From Cryomorphaceae bacterium (GTDB taxonomy: Bacteria; Bacteroidota; Bacteroidia; Flavobacteriales_G; Salibacteraceae), in NCBI GenBank assembly GCA_003564735.1, contig PXEK01000241.1, forward strand, positions 1-16,518: DNA of 16,518 nucleotides, written 5' to 3'. Shown piece after piece: positions 1-8,447 of this stretch; the stretch's first letter is position 1, and each line of letters starts with the position of its first letter. The notes under the pieces were generated by a model. It was not told the DNA's origin and made no database searches. It saw only the letters and a program-made list of their open reading frames with translations. The translations under genes were made by a program, and so were the position numbers.

Positions 1-132
1 CAGGCCGGTGGTAAAGCTGTTTCGGGAAAGAAACGCATCCTCGATATTTCTCCAACAGAATTACATCAAAGGACTCCGTTTATCGTAGGGTCTAAAAATA
101 TGGTTGAAAACTGCGAGAATTACTTGACATAA
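1..132 (+). CDS. fbp: Class I fructose-1,6-bisphosphatase, C-terminal end (partial)
   Basis: The window opens inside this gene. The last 43 codons read in frame 1 to a TAA stop. The segment has the class I FBPase C-terminal signature: a QAGGKA turn, then RILDI, PTELHQR and VGSKNMVE. The enzyme removes the 1-phosphate from fructose-1,6-bisphosphate in cytosolic gluconeogenesis. Only the C-terminal part of the catalytic domain is visible, so completeness and any fusion cannot be judged. The next gene on this strand starts about 50 bases downstream and probably has its own promoter, which overlaps this gene's end. Confidence 0.9.
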   Translation, partial: QAGGKAVSGKKRILDISPTELHQRTPFIVGSKNMVENCENYLT

Positions 133-153
133 CGAAAATATGCCGTACTTTTA
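124..153 (+). promoter_or_regulatory. Candidate Bacteroidetes-type promoter for the secreted-protein gene
   Basis: TTG at 124-126 is followed by exactly 19 bases and then TACTTTTA at 146-153. This matches the flavobacterial layout TTG-N19-TAnnTTTG except for the last base. It overlaps the fbp stop codon. A start near 160 would lie downstream of the upstream ATG at 140, which favours ATG 185 as the true start of the next gene. No expression data are available, so this is inference from consensus. Confidence 0.4.
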
Positions 154-165
154 CGGCTTCATTTT
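142..165 (+). terminator. fbp: Small hairpin after fbp, possible terminator
   Basis: GCCGTA at 142-147 pairs perfectly with TACGGC at 152-157 across a 4-base loop, and TTCATTTT follows. The stem is only 6 bp and the T-tract is interrupted. It lies 10 bases after the fbp stop codon and overlaps the candidate promoter of the next gene, so the two readings compete. Confidence 0.35.
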
Positions 166-184
166 AAAATCAAACTTTTATACT

Positions 185-1549
185 ATGACAATTAAAGCTA
201 CAAAAATAGCCTGTATGGTTTCTTTTTTAATCGCTTTTTTCACGCAAACCTCTGTAAGTGCTCAAATTACTGCTTCCGACACACTTGTTTGTCAAGGAAC
301 ATCCGTTACGTTAACGGCAGATTCCGGAGCTTTTGATATGGTAACTTGGGGTCCGGCTGCCTTGATATCAGGTTCGGATAGCGGACTAACTATTAACGTC
401 ACCCCTCAAGATACCTCCACTTATTTTCTTTACACTTTAGATACAAATGGTGTTGCTGATACAAATAGTATTACGATAAACACTCTTCCCGCACCCGTAA
501 ATATGTCGGTTTCTTTTCAAGATTCTCTCTGTTTTAGGGAAGCCACAACGGTAGAACTGTCAGGAGCTGATTCTTACGAGTGGATTTCAGGGAATGAGAA
601 TTTTTTGGACGGGACAATAAACGATTCTGTCCGCACCTTCACCGCAGATTCAGTTCTCTCCGGGAACAACAATTACGTTGTTCGAGGAACCATCGGCACT
701 TGTACTTTTGATTTTAGTTTTAGAATACGCGTTTTATCGGCAAATCCCAGAGCTAACGAGCAAAATCATATCAGAGATATTTGCTTTGGACGAGAGGGTC
801 GCACGGTGGTTGCCGGAGGTAGCTCCGGAGCGGGAACCCAATTCTTTTGGGATGACCCCGACGGCATTTTAAATACCACTACGGGTACAACGGTTTTACC
901 TTCTCCTAATGATACTACCCGAGTACAAACTTTTTCCGTTACTCCGGTACTGCAGCGTTGCACCGGTACGGTTCGTCAGTTCGAGGTGCAAGGTTTACCG
1001 GCTCCAACAGTATCTGTAACACAGTCCTCAGGCGGTAATCCCGTTTGCTTGCACGGCTTTGATACGATTACCGTAACTGCTGACCACGAAAACTTACGTT
1101 TCTCCACTCCGCGGTTCAGTAAGTTTACCACTGATAATGTTCAGCCCATCTCCGTTAACAGAACAGAGGAGCTTCAAGTTCGTGTGTTTGGCGACAGAGG
1201 TTGTAATACAGATACTACTCTCATGTTACAACTGGACCCTACTTGTATTGACTCTACTATATTTTTCTTATCGGTTGAGGAACTGGAAAGATTAGGGCTC
1301 GCCCAAAATATTAAGGTGTATCAATCAGGAGAAGAATTACGATTAGAGTCTGAACTGAATTTGTCCGGCGCGGAATTTATGTTAGTGGATATGTCCGGCA
1401 GAATTATGAACGTTCAGCGCATCACTTCGGGTCAAAACGACGTTACACTGAAGATCCCCGCTAATATCTCTAAAGGTATTTATATCTATCGTGTGGCTAA
1501 AGATAGCCATGTAGTAGGAATAGGGAAAGTCCCTATTATTACGAGGTAA
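185..1549 (+). CDS. Secreted Ig/PKD-like protein with type IX secretion C-terminal sorting domain
   Basis: The protein has 454 residues from ATG 185. An in-frame ATG at 140 would add 15 residues in front of the signal peptide and lies upstream of the likely transcription start, so 185 is preferred. Residues 1-26 form a Sec signal peptide: basic start, hydrophobic core, SVSA|Q cleavage. The middle is Thr/Ser-rich beta-sandwich-like sequence with a typical Bacteroidetes repeat opening (VCQGTSVTLTA) and several cysteines, suggesting Ig/PKD-like adhesion or scaffold domains. The last 80 or so residues fit the Por secretion C-terminal domain: IKVY, LVDMSGRI, then KGIYIYRV. The usual YPNP-type opening is replaced by YQSGEE, so this domain is degenerate. 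Known for the family: such proteins cross the outer membrane by the type IX machinery and are often anchored to the cell surface. No catalytic domain is seen and the actual role is unknown. Confidence 0.75.
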   Translation: MTIKATKIACMVSFLIAFFTQTSVSAQITASDTLVCQGTSVTLTADSGAFDMVTWGPAALISGSDSGLTINVTPQDTSTYFLYTLDTNGVADTNSITINTLPAPVNMSVSFQDSLCFREATTVELSGADSYEWISGNENFLDGTINDSVRTFTADSVLSGNNNYVVRGTIGTCTFDFSFRIRVLSANPRANEQNHIRDICFGREGRTVVAGGSSGAGTQFFWDDPDGILNTTTGTTVLPSPNDTTRVQTFSVTPVLQRCTGTVRQFEVQGLPAPTVSVTQSSGGNPVCLHGFDTITVTADHENLRFSTPRFSKFTTDNVQPISVNRTEELQVRVFGDRGCNTDTTLMLQLDPTCIDSTIFFLSVEELERLGLAQNIKVYQSGEELRLESELNLSGAEFMLVDMSGRIMNVQRITSGQNDVTLKIPANISKGIYIYRVAKDSHVVGIGKVPIITR

Positions 1550-1682
1550 TTGTTTTAACCGGATTTTTGATATCCCGTTCGTTTAAAAAACAAAAGAATC
1601 GTTGAGTGCGGCATCGCCCGAACTATGGAAAAGTCGATATTAGCCGGCAATTATTATTGCAGTGTTAATTTTCATTTTGTTT

Positions 1683-1715
1683 TTCGAAACCTTTCTGAGG
1701 TAAGTGTGTTTCGAA
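1683..1715. repeat. Inverted repeat in the intergenic region before mfd
   Basis: TTCGAAAC at 1683-1690 is complementary to GTTTCGAA at 1708-1715, with a 17-base loop. There is no T-tract after it. It could be a regulator site or a transcript hairpin, and no partner regulator is nearby. Confidence 0.3.
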
Positions 1716-1731
1716 GGATGAATTTGTATTT

Positions 1732-1754
1732 GGTTTGCAGGACTGCAACCTTTT
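1732..1754 (+). terminator. Candidate terminator hairpin of the secreted-protein gene
   Basis: GG(T)TTGCA at 1732-1739 pairs with TGCAACC at 1744-1750 around the loop GGAC, with one bulged T. TTTTCT follows directly. It lies about 180 bases after the stop codon of the secreted-protein gene, in the direction of its transcription. The stem is short and the T-run is four bases, so it is weaker than the hairpin at 1784. Confidence 0.35.
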
Positions 1755-1783
1755 CTAATACATGTAAACGAATAAATCAATAT

Positions 1784-1817
1784 GCGCTTTTCTAAATTTG
1801 AGGAAAAGCGCTTTTTT
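1784..1817 (+). terminator. Strong intrinsic terminator directly before mfd
   Basis: GCGCTTTTC at 1784-1792 pairs perfectly with GAAAAGCGC at 1803-1811 across a 10-base loop, followed by six T residues at 1812-1817. This is a textbook Rho-independent terminator. It ends only 4 bases before the mfd start codon, so transcripts entering from the secreted-protein gene should stop here. mfd therefore probably depends on a start at or beyond this element. Confidence 0.7.
1793..1800 (+). promoter_or_regulatory. mfd: Candidate mfd -7 box inside the terminator loop
   Basis: TAAATTTG fits the Bacteroidetes -7 consensus TAnnTTTG exactly and occupies eight of the ten loop bases of the terminator at 1784-1817. 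Starting about 6 bases further on, the transcript would contain only part of the right arm and would not form the hairpin. That leaves a leader of about 15 bases before ATG 1822. No TTG lies at the ideal -33 position, so the call rests on the -7 box and the position. Confidence 0.4.
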
Positions 1818-1821
1818 ATTT

Positions 1822-4800
1822 ATGACAAATCAAGATGTAATAAATCTATTTTCGAATCACCCTGCAACCCTTCAAATCACCCAAATATTACAAAAGGGTG
1901 ATTCTTCAAATATCTACGTTAAGGGTTTTGCCGGTTCGGGACCGGCTTTGATAGGTGGGAGCGTTTGGGAACAAACACGTAAATCGCAACTCTTTGTAAT
2001 GAACGATAAGGAGGCTGCTGCGTATTTCACTAATGATCTTCAGAACCTTTTTGGAGCCGAAAAAGTATTTTACTTTCCGGGGTCGTCCCGACTTCCCTAC
2101 CGTGAGGAACAAACCGATAATGCCAACGTACTTCATCGCGCCGAGGTGATGGATACACTAGCAAAAAGAACGCGACCCGTATTGATAGTGACCTATCCTG
2201 AGGCGCTTTCAGAAAAAGTGACCACCAAGAAGCAATTACTGGAGAACACCCTTCAATTAAAAGCGGGAGACCAATATTCCATTGACTTCATTAATGAGGT
2301 GCTTCACGAATATAAGTTTGAGCCGGTAGATTTTGTTACCGAACCCGGTCAATTCTCTATTCGGGGCGGAATAGTAGACGTGTTTTCATACGCTAACGAA
2401 CACCCTTTCAGGGTCGAGTTTTTTGGTGATGAGGTGGAGTCTATACGAAGTTTCGACGCCGCAAGCCAATTGTCGCTGGAAAAGTTTAAAAGCATTAGGG
2501 TGATTCCGAATATGCTGAGTAAAAATCTGATGAAGATTCGTCAAAATTTCCTGGAGTTTTTACCCGAATCAACATGTATATGGCTGCAGGATTTATCCGT
2601 CACTCGAGATTTAATGGAGAAAGAGTATGCACGCGCGGTAAAGATGTTTGACGAATTGGATAAATCGCCCGTCGACAAAATACCCCCCGGTGAACTCTAT
2701 ACAGGAGGAGCCGGGATTGATAATATTCTTAGTTCTCGAAGTGTGATTGAGTTCGGTTTGCAGTCATATCTCGACGGCGCATCCGTGATTACCCTCCGGC
2801 AAAAACCCCAGCCGTATTTCAACAAGAACTTTGAAATGTTGAGTGAGCACCTCAAAAAGCAAAAAAATGATGATTACACCTCGCTGATTGCTTTCGGCTC
2901 TGAAAAACAAAAGAACCGACTTGAAAATATTTTTGAGGATATTGATGAAGAGCCCGCTTTCGCCTCATTGTTGCTCTCACTTCACGAAGGTTTTATCGAT
3001 GAAGATTTGAAGTTAGGCTGCTACACCGATCACCAAATTTTTGAGCGCTTTCACAGGTTTAAGCTAAAAGAGGGGTTTAAAGAGGCGAAACAGAAAATTT
3101 CTCTGAAAGAACTTACCAAAATGGAACGGGGAGACTTTGTGGTACATATCGATCACGGAGTAGGGCGGTTTGAAGGCCTTGTACGTGTGGAAAATAATGG
3201 TAAAATGCAAGAGGCCATTAAATTGACCTACAAGGATAAAGATGTGGTTTACGTGAGTATTCACTCTCTTCATAGAATTTCAAAATTCACCGGAAAAGAG
3301 GGCTATGAGCCTAAGGTAAACAAGTTGGGCAGCAACGCGTGGAAAAAACTGAAAAGCAAAACCAAACGCAAAATTAAGGAGGTGGCTTTTGATTTAATCA
3401 AGTTGTACGCCAAGAGACGTGCGGCTAAGGGTTTTGCGTTTTCACCCGATAACTACATGCAAAAGGAATTGGAGGCCTCTTTTATTTATGAAGATACGCC
3501 CGATCAAGAAAAAGCAACAGCAGATGTAAAAGCTGATATGGAGGCTGAAGCCCCGATGGACCGTCTCATTTGCGGGGATGTGGGCTTTGGTAAAACCGAA
3601 GTGGCCATTCGCGCGGCATTTAAGGCAGCTCTTGACGGCAAACAAACGGCTGTTTTAGTGCCCACAACCATTTTAGCGTTGCAACATTTTAAATCTTTTA
3701 CGAGCCGCCTCGAGGATTTCCCCGTAACCGTAGATTTTGTGAACCGCTTTAAATCGTCGAAAAAAATCAAAGAAACGCTTCAAAAACTGAAGGAAGGGAA
3801 AGTGGATATAATAATCGGAACCCACAGACTGGTGGGTAAAGACGTGAAATTTAAAGATTTGGGGTTGATGATTATTGATGAGGAGCAAAAGTTTGGGGTA
3901 TCGGTGAAAGATAAGCTCAAAACAATAAAGGCCAATGTGGATACCCTGACTCTAACGGCAACTCCAATTCCGCGTACGCTTCAGTTTTCCTTAATGGCGG
4001 CTCGTGATTTGTCGGTAATTAATACACCGCCGCCAAACAGGCAGCCTGTTCAAACCGAAATTCTCCCTTTTAATGAAGAAGTTATTCGCGACGCGCTGCG
4101 CTATGAGTTGGGTCGGGACGGACAGGTGTTTTTTGTTCATAACAGACTGCAGAATATAAAGGAGGTTGCCGGTATGATTAAAAGGGTAGTACCTGATGCT
4201 GATGTAATCATTGCCCACGGACAAATGGAAGGCAAGGAGCTGGAGGAGAAGATGCTCAAGTTTGTGAATGGCGAGTGTGATGTGCTCGTGGCCACCACCA
4301 TTATTGAATCGGGGCTGGATATACCCAACGCTAATACGATTATCATAAATAACGCTCATCAATTTGGGTTGAGTGATTTACATCAAATGCGGGGCAGGGT
4401 AGGACGAAGCAATAAAAAGGCGTTTTGCTATTTGTTGGGGCCGCCTTTATCGGTAATGACCGAAGATGCTCGCAAGCGCCTCACCGCGTTGACGCAGTTT
4501 TCAGATTTGGGTAGCGGTTTTAAAATTGCCATGCGCGATTTAGATATCAGGGGTGCAGGAAATTTACTCGGGGGCGAGCAAAGCGGATTTATTTCTGAAA
4601 TCGGTTTTGATATGTATCAAAAAATCTTGAACGAGGCTATTCAAGAACTCAAGCAAACCGAATTTAAAGATTTGTTTCAAGCGGCTCAGCAATCTTATGT
4701 TGAGGATACCTTATTGGAAACCGATTTGGAAATTCTGATTCCGGATACTTATGTGAATAACATTAGTGAGCGATTGTTACTCTACAAAGAGTTGAGTGAT

Positions 4801-5151
4801 GTAAACGGTGAAAGTGACTTAGCCAAGTTTAAAACTGATTTGAAAGATCGTTTTGGTCCGCTGCCCGATGAAACAGTAGCACTTATTGAATCGGTAAAAT
4901 TAAAGTGGCTGGGTAAAGCGGCAGGGTTTGAGAAAATAGTTTTAAAGGGCGGTAAGTTGATTTGTTATTTCATTCCCGATCAAAGCTCACCCTATTACGA
5001 GACGGAGGTATTCCAAAATGTATTGGCTTTTGTTCAGCGTAATGCCGGACAATGTGAGTTGAAACAAAAAGGGGATAAACTATCGCTGGTTTTCACGGGT
5101 GTCAACAGTATTGATGAGGCGTTAAGTTTGTTGCTCCCGTTGTTGGATTAG
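1822..5151 (+). CDS. mfd: Transcription-repair coupling factor Mfd
   Basis: The protein has 1109 residues, close to the usual 1150. It displaces RNA polymerase stalled at DNA lesions and recruits UvrA for nucleotide excision repair. Visible architecture: an N-terminal UvrB-homology region (about 1-350, including FPGSSRLPYREE and FSIRGGIVDVFSY), an RNA polymerase interaction domain beginning near ERGDFVVHIDHGVGRFEG (about 435), then the two superfamily 2 helicase lobes. Helicase motifs are Walker A GDVGFGKTE 585-593, DEEQ 686-689, TATPIPRT 712-719 and RGRVGRS 857-863. A C-terminal TRCF domain completes it. ATG 1822 is chosen over the in-frame TTG at 1798, because that TTG lies in the terminator loop upstream of the probable transcription start. 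The gene is convergent with dnaK. Every key motif is present. Confidence 0.97.
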   Translation: MTNQDVINLFSNHPATLQITQILQKGDSSNIYVKGFAGSGPALIGGSVWEQTRKSQLFVMNDKEAAAYFTNDLQNLFGAEKVFYFPGSSRLPYREEQTDNANVLHRAEVMDTLAKRTRPVLIVTYPEALSEKVTTKKQLLENTLQLKAGDQYSIDFINEVLHEYKFEPVDFVTEPGQFSIRGGIVDVFSYANEHPFRVEFFGDEVESIRSFDAASQLSLEKFKSIRVIPNMLSKNLMKIRQNFLEFLPESTCIWLQDLSVTRDLMEKEYARAVKMFDELDKSPVDKIPPGELYTGGAGIDNILSSRSVIEFGLQSYLDGASVITLRQKPQPYFNKNFEMLSEHLKKQKNDDYTSLIAFGSEKQKNRLENIFEDIDEEPAFASLLLSLHEGFIDEDLKLGCYTDHQIFERFHRFKLKEGFKEAKQKISLKELTKMERGDFVVHIDHGVGRFEGLVRVENNGKMQEAIKLTYKDKDVVYVSIHSLHRISKFTGKEGYEPKVNKLGSNAWKKLKSKTKRKIKEVAFDLIKLYAKRRAAKGFAFSPDNYMQKELEASFIYEDTPDQEKATADVKADMEAEAPMDRLICGDVGFGKTEVAIRAAFKAALDGKQTAVLVPTTILALQHFKSFTSRLEDFPVTVDFVNRFKSSKKIKETLQKLKEGKVDIIIGTHRLVGKDVKFKDLGLMIIDEEQKFGVSVKDKLKTIKANVDTLTLTATPIPRTLQFSLMAARDLSVINTPPPNRQPVQTEILPFNEEVIRDALRYELGRDGQVFFVHNRLQNIKEVAGMIKRVVPDADVIIAHGQMEGKELEEKMLKFVNGECDVLVATTIIESGLDIPNANTIIINNAHQFGLSDLHQMRGRVGRSNKKAFCYLLGPPLSVMTEDARKRLTALTQFSDLGSGFKIAMRDLDIRGAGNLLGGEQSGFISEIGFDMYQKILNEAIQELKQTEFKDLFQAAQQSYVEDTLLETDLEILIPDTYVNNISERLLLYKELSDVNGESDLAKFKTDLKDRFGPLPDETVALIESVKLKWLGKAAGFEKIVLKGGKLICYFIPDQSSPYYETEVFQNVLAFVQRNAGQCELKQKGDKLSLVFTGVNSIDEALSLLLPLLD

Positions 5152-5172
5152 TTTATTTGAGGGGGCTTTTTC

Positions 5173-5188
5173 GGCTCTGACCAAAAAA
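5173..5188 (-). repeat. 3'-end motif TTTTTTGGTCAGAGCC, copy 1 (after dnaK)
   Basis: On the minus strand, TTTTTTGGTCAGAGCC begins within the T-run that ends the dnaK terminator. The same 16 bases recur at 9106-9121 and, with one change, at 10746-10761. Here it also lies in the 22 bases after the mfd stop codon, read in the opposite sense. The function is unknown. Confidence 0.65.
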
Positions 5189-5225
5189 AAATCCCCTTCC
5201 CGCAAGTATCGGGGAAGAGGATTTT
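5183..5225 (-). terminator. dnaK: Intrinsic terminator of dnaK, probably shared with mfd
   Basis: AAAATCC at 5188-5194 pairs with GGATTTT at 5219-5225. After one C/A mismatch the stem continues as CTTCCC (5196-5201) against GGGAAG (5212-5217), around a GCAAGTATCG loop. On the minus strand the hairpin runs straight into nine T residues (complement of 5183-5191), ideal for dnaK, whose stop codon is 24 bases upstream. On the plus strand only TTTT follows, so it could also end mfd less efficiently. Confidence 0.75.
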
Positions 5226-5248
5226 CAACCTGTAAATAGAAGTAAGAC

Positions 5249-7171
5249 TTATTTCTTGTCTTTCTCGTCGTCAACTTCTTCAAAATCAACGTCGGTAACT
5301 TCAGCGTCGTCTTCAGCCTTATTTTCTCCACCGGCATCGGCAGTGCCGGCATCACCTTGGGCTTGTTGCTGAGCCTGATACATTTCTTGGCTTGCCGCTT
5401 GGAATACTTCATTGAGTTTTTCCATTGAGCTGTCAATAGCCTCCATGTTTTGCTCGGCGTGCGCTTTTTTCAAGTCGGCCAAAGCGTCTTCGATAGGCTT
5501 CTTTTTATCTTCAGGCAACTTGTCGCCGTTTTCTTTCATTTGTTTTTCCGTTTGGAAAATCAAACTGTCGGCTTGATTCAACTTGTCTGTTTTTTCTTTA
5601 AAAGCCTTGTCTGAATCGGCATTAGCTTCCGCTTCTTTCTTCATTTTTTCGATTTCCTCCTCAGATAAACCGGAAGAGGCTTCAATGCGAATAGATTGTT
5701 CTTTTCCGGTAGCTTTATCTTTAGCGGAAACGTTTAAAATTCCGTTAGCGTCAATGTCAAATGTCACTTCAATTTGGGGAACTCCTCGCGGTGCGGGCGG
5801 AATGCCGTCCAAGTGGAATCGACCGATGGTTCGGTTTTCACTTGCCTGAGCACGTTCTCCTTGAAGTACGTGAATTTCAACCGAAGGTTGGTTATCTGCA
5901 GCCGTACTAAACGTTTCACTTTTTTTGGTGGGAATGGTCGTATTGGCTTCGATGAGTTTTGTGCAAACGCCTCCCATGGTTTCGATACCCAATGAAAGCG
6001 GTGTTACGTCGAGGAGTAACACATCTTTTACCTCACCGGTAAGAACGCCACCTTGAATGGCTGCGCCAATGGCAACTACCTCATCGGGGTTTACTCCTTT
6101 AGAAGCATCTTTACCAAAGAATTTCTTCACGGCTTCTTGAACGGCCGGAATTCGAGTGGAACCCCCTACTAAAATTACTTCGTCAATATCTCCTTTTTGT
6201 AAATCGGCCGCTTTTAAAGCTTTTTCGCAAGGCTTGATGGTACGCGCTACCAAGTTATCTACAAGCTGTTCAAATTTTGAACGTGAAAGCGTTTTTACAA
6301 AGTGCTTGGGCACACCGTCAACCGGCATAATGTAGGGCAAGTTGATTTCAGTGCTTGATGAGGAGGAAAGTTCAATTTTAGCTTTTTCGGCAGCTTCTTT
6401 AAGTCGTTGCAATGCCATGGGGTCTTTAGACAAATCAACTCCCCCGTTTTCATTTTTGAACTCGTCAACCATCCAGTCTATAAGTGTTTGGTCGAAATCG
6501 TCACCACCCAAGTGAGTGTCACCGTCGGTTGAAAGTACTTCGAATACGCCATCTCCCAGTTCTAATATGGAAACGTCGTGCGTACCGCCGCCCAAGTCAA
6601 ATACAACAACTTTAACGTCTTGAGATTTTTTATCCAAACCGTAAGCCAATGAGGCTGCCGTGGGTTCATTGATAATTCGCTTCACCTCCATACCGGCGAT
6701 TTGACCGGCTTCTTTGGTGGCTTGGCGTTGACTATCGTTAAAGTAAGCCGGAACGGTAATAACGGCTTCCTTAACATCTGTTCCCAAATAGTCTTCGGCG
6801 GTTTTTTTCATCTTTTGTAGAATCATAGCCGAAATTTCTTGGGGCGTGTATTTTTTACCGTCAATTTCAACTCGAACGGTGTTACCATCGCCCTTAACTA
6901 TTTTATAAGGTACTCTACCGACTTCGTTTTTCACTTCGTCGTAAGTTACTCCCATAAATCTCTTAATGGAGAATATCGTTTTTTCGGGATTGGTTATGGC
7001 TTGGCGCTTTCCGGGGTCGCCTATTTTTCTTTCTCCGCCTTCAACAAATCCAACTACACTGGGGGTAGTTCTTTTTCCTTCAGAGTTAGGAATTACCACA
7101 GGCTCGTTACCTTCCATTACGGCGACGCATGAATTGGTTGTTCCTAAATCAATACCTATTATTTTGCTCAT
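5249..7171 (-). CDS. dnaK: Chaperone protein DnaK (Hsp70)
   Basis: The protein has 640 residues, the normal length. DnaK is the cytosolic ATP-driven chaperone that works with DnaJ and GrpE on unfolded polypeptides. Nucleotide-binding domain: phosphate-1 loop [13 protein letters not shown] 6-18, DLGGGTHDV 192-200, [11 protein letters not shown] 217-227, and VGGSTR 335-340. The interdomain linker is VLLLDVTPL 384-392, followed by the beta substrate-binding domain and the helical lid. The tail is Gln/Ala-rich and ends acidic in [14 protein letters not shown]. The phosphate-2 loop has His where E. coli has Phe (GGGTHD), from memory a known variant in Bacteroidetes. No grpE or dnaJ is next to it, so it appears to be a single-gene unit with its own promoter and terminator. 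Confidence 0.98.
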   Translation of the reverse strand: MSKIIGIDLGTTNSCVAVMEGNEPVVIPNSEGKRTTPSVVGFVEGGERKIGDPGKRQAITNPEKTIFSIKRFMGVTYDEVKNEVGRVPYKIVKGDGNTVRVEIDGKKYTPQEISAMILQKMKKTAEDYLGTDVKEAVITVPAYFNDSQRQATKEAGQIAGMEVKRIINEPTAASLAYGLDKKSQDVKVVVFDLGGGTHDVSILELGDGVFEVLSTDGDTHLGGDDFDQTLIDWMVDEFKNENGGVDLSKDPMALQRLKEAAEKAKIELSSSSSTEINLPYIMPVDGVPKHFVKTLSRSKFEQLVDNLVARTIKPCEKALKAADLQKGDIDEVILVGGSTRIPAVQEAVKKFFGKDASKGVNPDEVVAIGAAIQGGVLTGEVKDVLLLDVTPLSLGIETMGGVCTKLIEANTTIPTKKSETFSTAADNQPSVEIHVLQGERAQASENRTIGRFHLDGIPPAPRGVPQIEVTFDIDANGILNVSAKDKATGKEQSIRIEASSGLSEEEIEKMKKEAEANADSDKAFKEKTDKLNQADSLIFQTEKQMKENGDKLPEDKKKPIEDALADLKKAHAEQNMEAIDSSMEKLNEVFQAASQEMYQAQQQAQGDAGTADAGGENKAEDDAEVTDVDFEEVDDEKDKK

Positions 7172-7205
7172 TGTAAATTAATTTTCGTTGTTTGTTTTTA
7201 TATTG

Positions 7206-7237
7206 CAAACACTACCTTTCAATCACTGTACCGCAAA
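7206..7237 (-). promoter_or_regulatory. dnaK: Candidate dnaK promoter
   Basis: Read on the minus strand, TTTG (7237-7234) is followed by 19 bases and then TAGTGTTTG (7214-7206). This is the Bacteroidetes pattern with one extra base inside the -7 box. A start near 7200 would give a leader of about 28 bases before the ATG. No CIRCE inverted repeat or sigma-32-type box was seen, so the basis of heat-shock control is not visible here. Confidence 0.45.
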
Positions 7238-7532
7238 GAAAAAAACGCAATATTGTCAGTAATAATGATTATGCCGGCTTGAAGCGGATTTAGATTCTGA
7301 CATATTAGCAGCCCTTCAAAAGTCGGCTTGAAATGATGCAATGGAAATTAAATCCCTTGCCTCCTTTAGTTTTTTGGACCTTGCATGAGATTGATTATTT
7401 GTAAACGCTATTATTGCCCGGTGTGTTTTGCGTGTGTTTTTACTTCATTCGCCATTTTTGTTGTGGAGCCGAGAAAATAGAATTTTATAGTAATTGAGAT
7501 GAAACTTAGAGGAATATTTGAGGTGCGAAGGA
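7238..7532. other. Intergenic stretch without a recognisable gene (dnaK-comF)
   Basis: This is AT-rich sequence with stop codons in all frames and no reading frame with convincing composition. No clear terminator follows the comF stop codon, and no tRNA-like fold or long repeat was found. A short repeated phrase CGGCTTGA occurs at about 7275 and 7324, probably by chance. Confidence 0.5.
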
Positions 7533-8225
7533 TTATTTTTGAGTGTAAGCCACGGTGAAAATACTCACGCGCACACCCTCAGTCTCCAAAAGTTTTTGTG
7601 CTGCGGCTTCCAAGGTGGAACCTGTGGTGACCACATCATCAATGAGTAAAACGTGTTTGCCTGAAATGGCCTCGGGTTGTTGTGTTTGAAAAACGGTTTT
7701 AACGTTAAGCCAGCGCTGAAATTTAGATTTTCGGGTTTGCGACTCGTTATGCGTTACTTTAGTCAAAGAGTAATCGTTATATTCTGAACCCAATGTTTGT
7801 GCAATTTTTTTAGCGATGAACGAACATTGATTGTACCCGCGTTTCTTCATTTTTTTCTCATGCAACGGAATGGGAATGACGCAATCAATGGCGTTAAAGC
7901 GTTCACTCTTCAATAGAGCTTCACCGCTTATTCTGCCCAATTCTTCGCCTGCCCCCTCGTTCCCTTTGTATTTGAGTTGGTGCAGTATATTTTGCAGAAT
8001 GCCGCCTTTAACAAAATAGAGAAGGGCTCCGGCAGACAAAACAGGAACGCGCCCCCAGAATATTTTTTCGACTTCATTTTCGGGGTCATTCAATGATTCG
8101 GTGAGCGGTAAACTCTCTAAACAAGAGGTGCATATCGAGTGCTCGTGACTGAATAGCGGAGTATTGCAGCCGGCACAGCAATTAGGGTAGAATAAATCGA
8201 CTAAAGCACTCGGTAATATTTGCAT
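7533..8225 (-). CDS. comF: ComF family phosphoribosyltransferase-like protein
   Basis: The protein has 230 residues, typical of ComF/GntX proteins. The N-terminus carries a zinc-ribbon-like knuckle with two CxxC pairs (C17/C20 and C32/C35). The C-terminal half is a type I phosphoribosyltransferase fold with the PRPP-binding loop IDDVVTTGST at 195-204 and the upstream IPIPLHEKKMKKRGYNQ element. ComF acts in DNA uptake during natural transformation in some bacteria. Many homologues sit in organisms not known to be competent and their substrate is unclear, so the symbol is by family. It stands alone between dnaK and the divergent tRNA gene, and a TAnnTTTG box lies just upstream of ATG 8225. Confidence 0.85.
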   Translation of the reverse strand: MQILPSALVDLFYPNCCAGCNTPLFSHEHSICTSCLESLPLTESLNDPENEVEKIFWGRVPVLSAGALLYFVKGGILQNILHQLKYKGNEGAGEELGRISGEALLKSERFNAIDCVIPIPLHEKKMKKRGYNQCSFIAKKIAQTLGSEYNDYSLTKVTHNESQTRKSKFQRWLNVKTVFQTQQPEAISGKHVLLIDDVVTTGSTLEAAAQKLLETEGVRVSIFTVAYTQK

Positions 8226-8245
8226 CCCTCAATTATTTTGCACGT

Positions 8246-8253
8246 CAAATGTA
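8246..8253 (-). promoter_or_regulatory. comF: Candidate comF -7 box
   Basis: The minus strand reads TACATTTG, an exact TAnnTTTG, ending 20 bases before the comF ATG and implying a leader of about 15 bases. The -33 position reads TTT rather than TTG, so support is from the -7 box and its position. Confidence 0.4.
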
Positions 8254-8380
8254 AGAAAAAGGTTTAGTTTTAAAAGTGTTGGTATTTGAGGTGCTGAACG
8301 TCCGTTTTTCTGTATATCATAAATACCCCTGCGAGTGACATCTTTTTTCGGAAAAAAAACTACCGTGTAATCTATTGTTG

Positions 8381-8388
8381 TATATTTG
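8381..8388 (+). promoter_or_regulatory. Candidate -7 box of the tRNA-Leu gene
   Basis: TATATTTG matches TAnnTTTG exactly and lies 59 bases before the tRNA 5' end. A small hairpin (CGCTTT / AAAGCG, about 8393-8409) follows and would be part of the tRNA precursor leader. No TTG sits at the ideal -33 spacing. Confidence 0.4.
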
Positions 8389-8447
8389 CAGCCGCTTTCA
8401 CAAAAAGCGATTTTCATGAATGTTTGTACCAACATGCATTCAATTAA

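Noticed and set aside
140..184. ATG at 140 as the start of the type IX-secreted protein
   Set aside because: It would put 15 residues in front of a good signal peptide and lies within the candidate promoter and hairpin, so ATG 185 is preferred.
1798..1821. TTG at 1798 as the mfd start
   Set aside because: It lies in the loop of a terminator, upstream of the likely transcription start; ATG 1822 gives a normal Mfd N-terminus.
3991..4362. Minus-strand open frame of 123 codons within mfd
   Set aside because: It is antisense to conserved helicase motifs of mfd; composition is that of a shadow frame.
5122..5436. Minus-strand open frame of 104 codons near the dnaK 3' end
   Set aside because: It overlaps dnaK in another frame on the same strand and runs through the terminator, with no recognisable domain.
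7319..7400. Short plus-strand frame of about 23 codons in the dnaK-comF gap
   Set aside because: Too short, no start context and no similarity that I recognise; best read as chance.
8229..8435. Minus-strand open frame of 68 codons between comF and the tRNA
   Set aside because: It covers promoter boxes of both neighbours and has no recognisable features.
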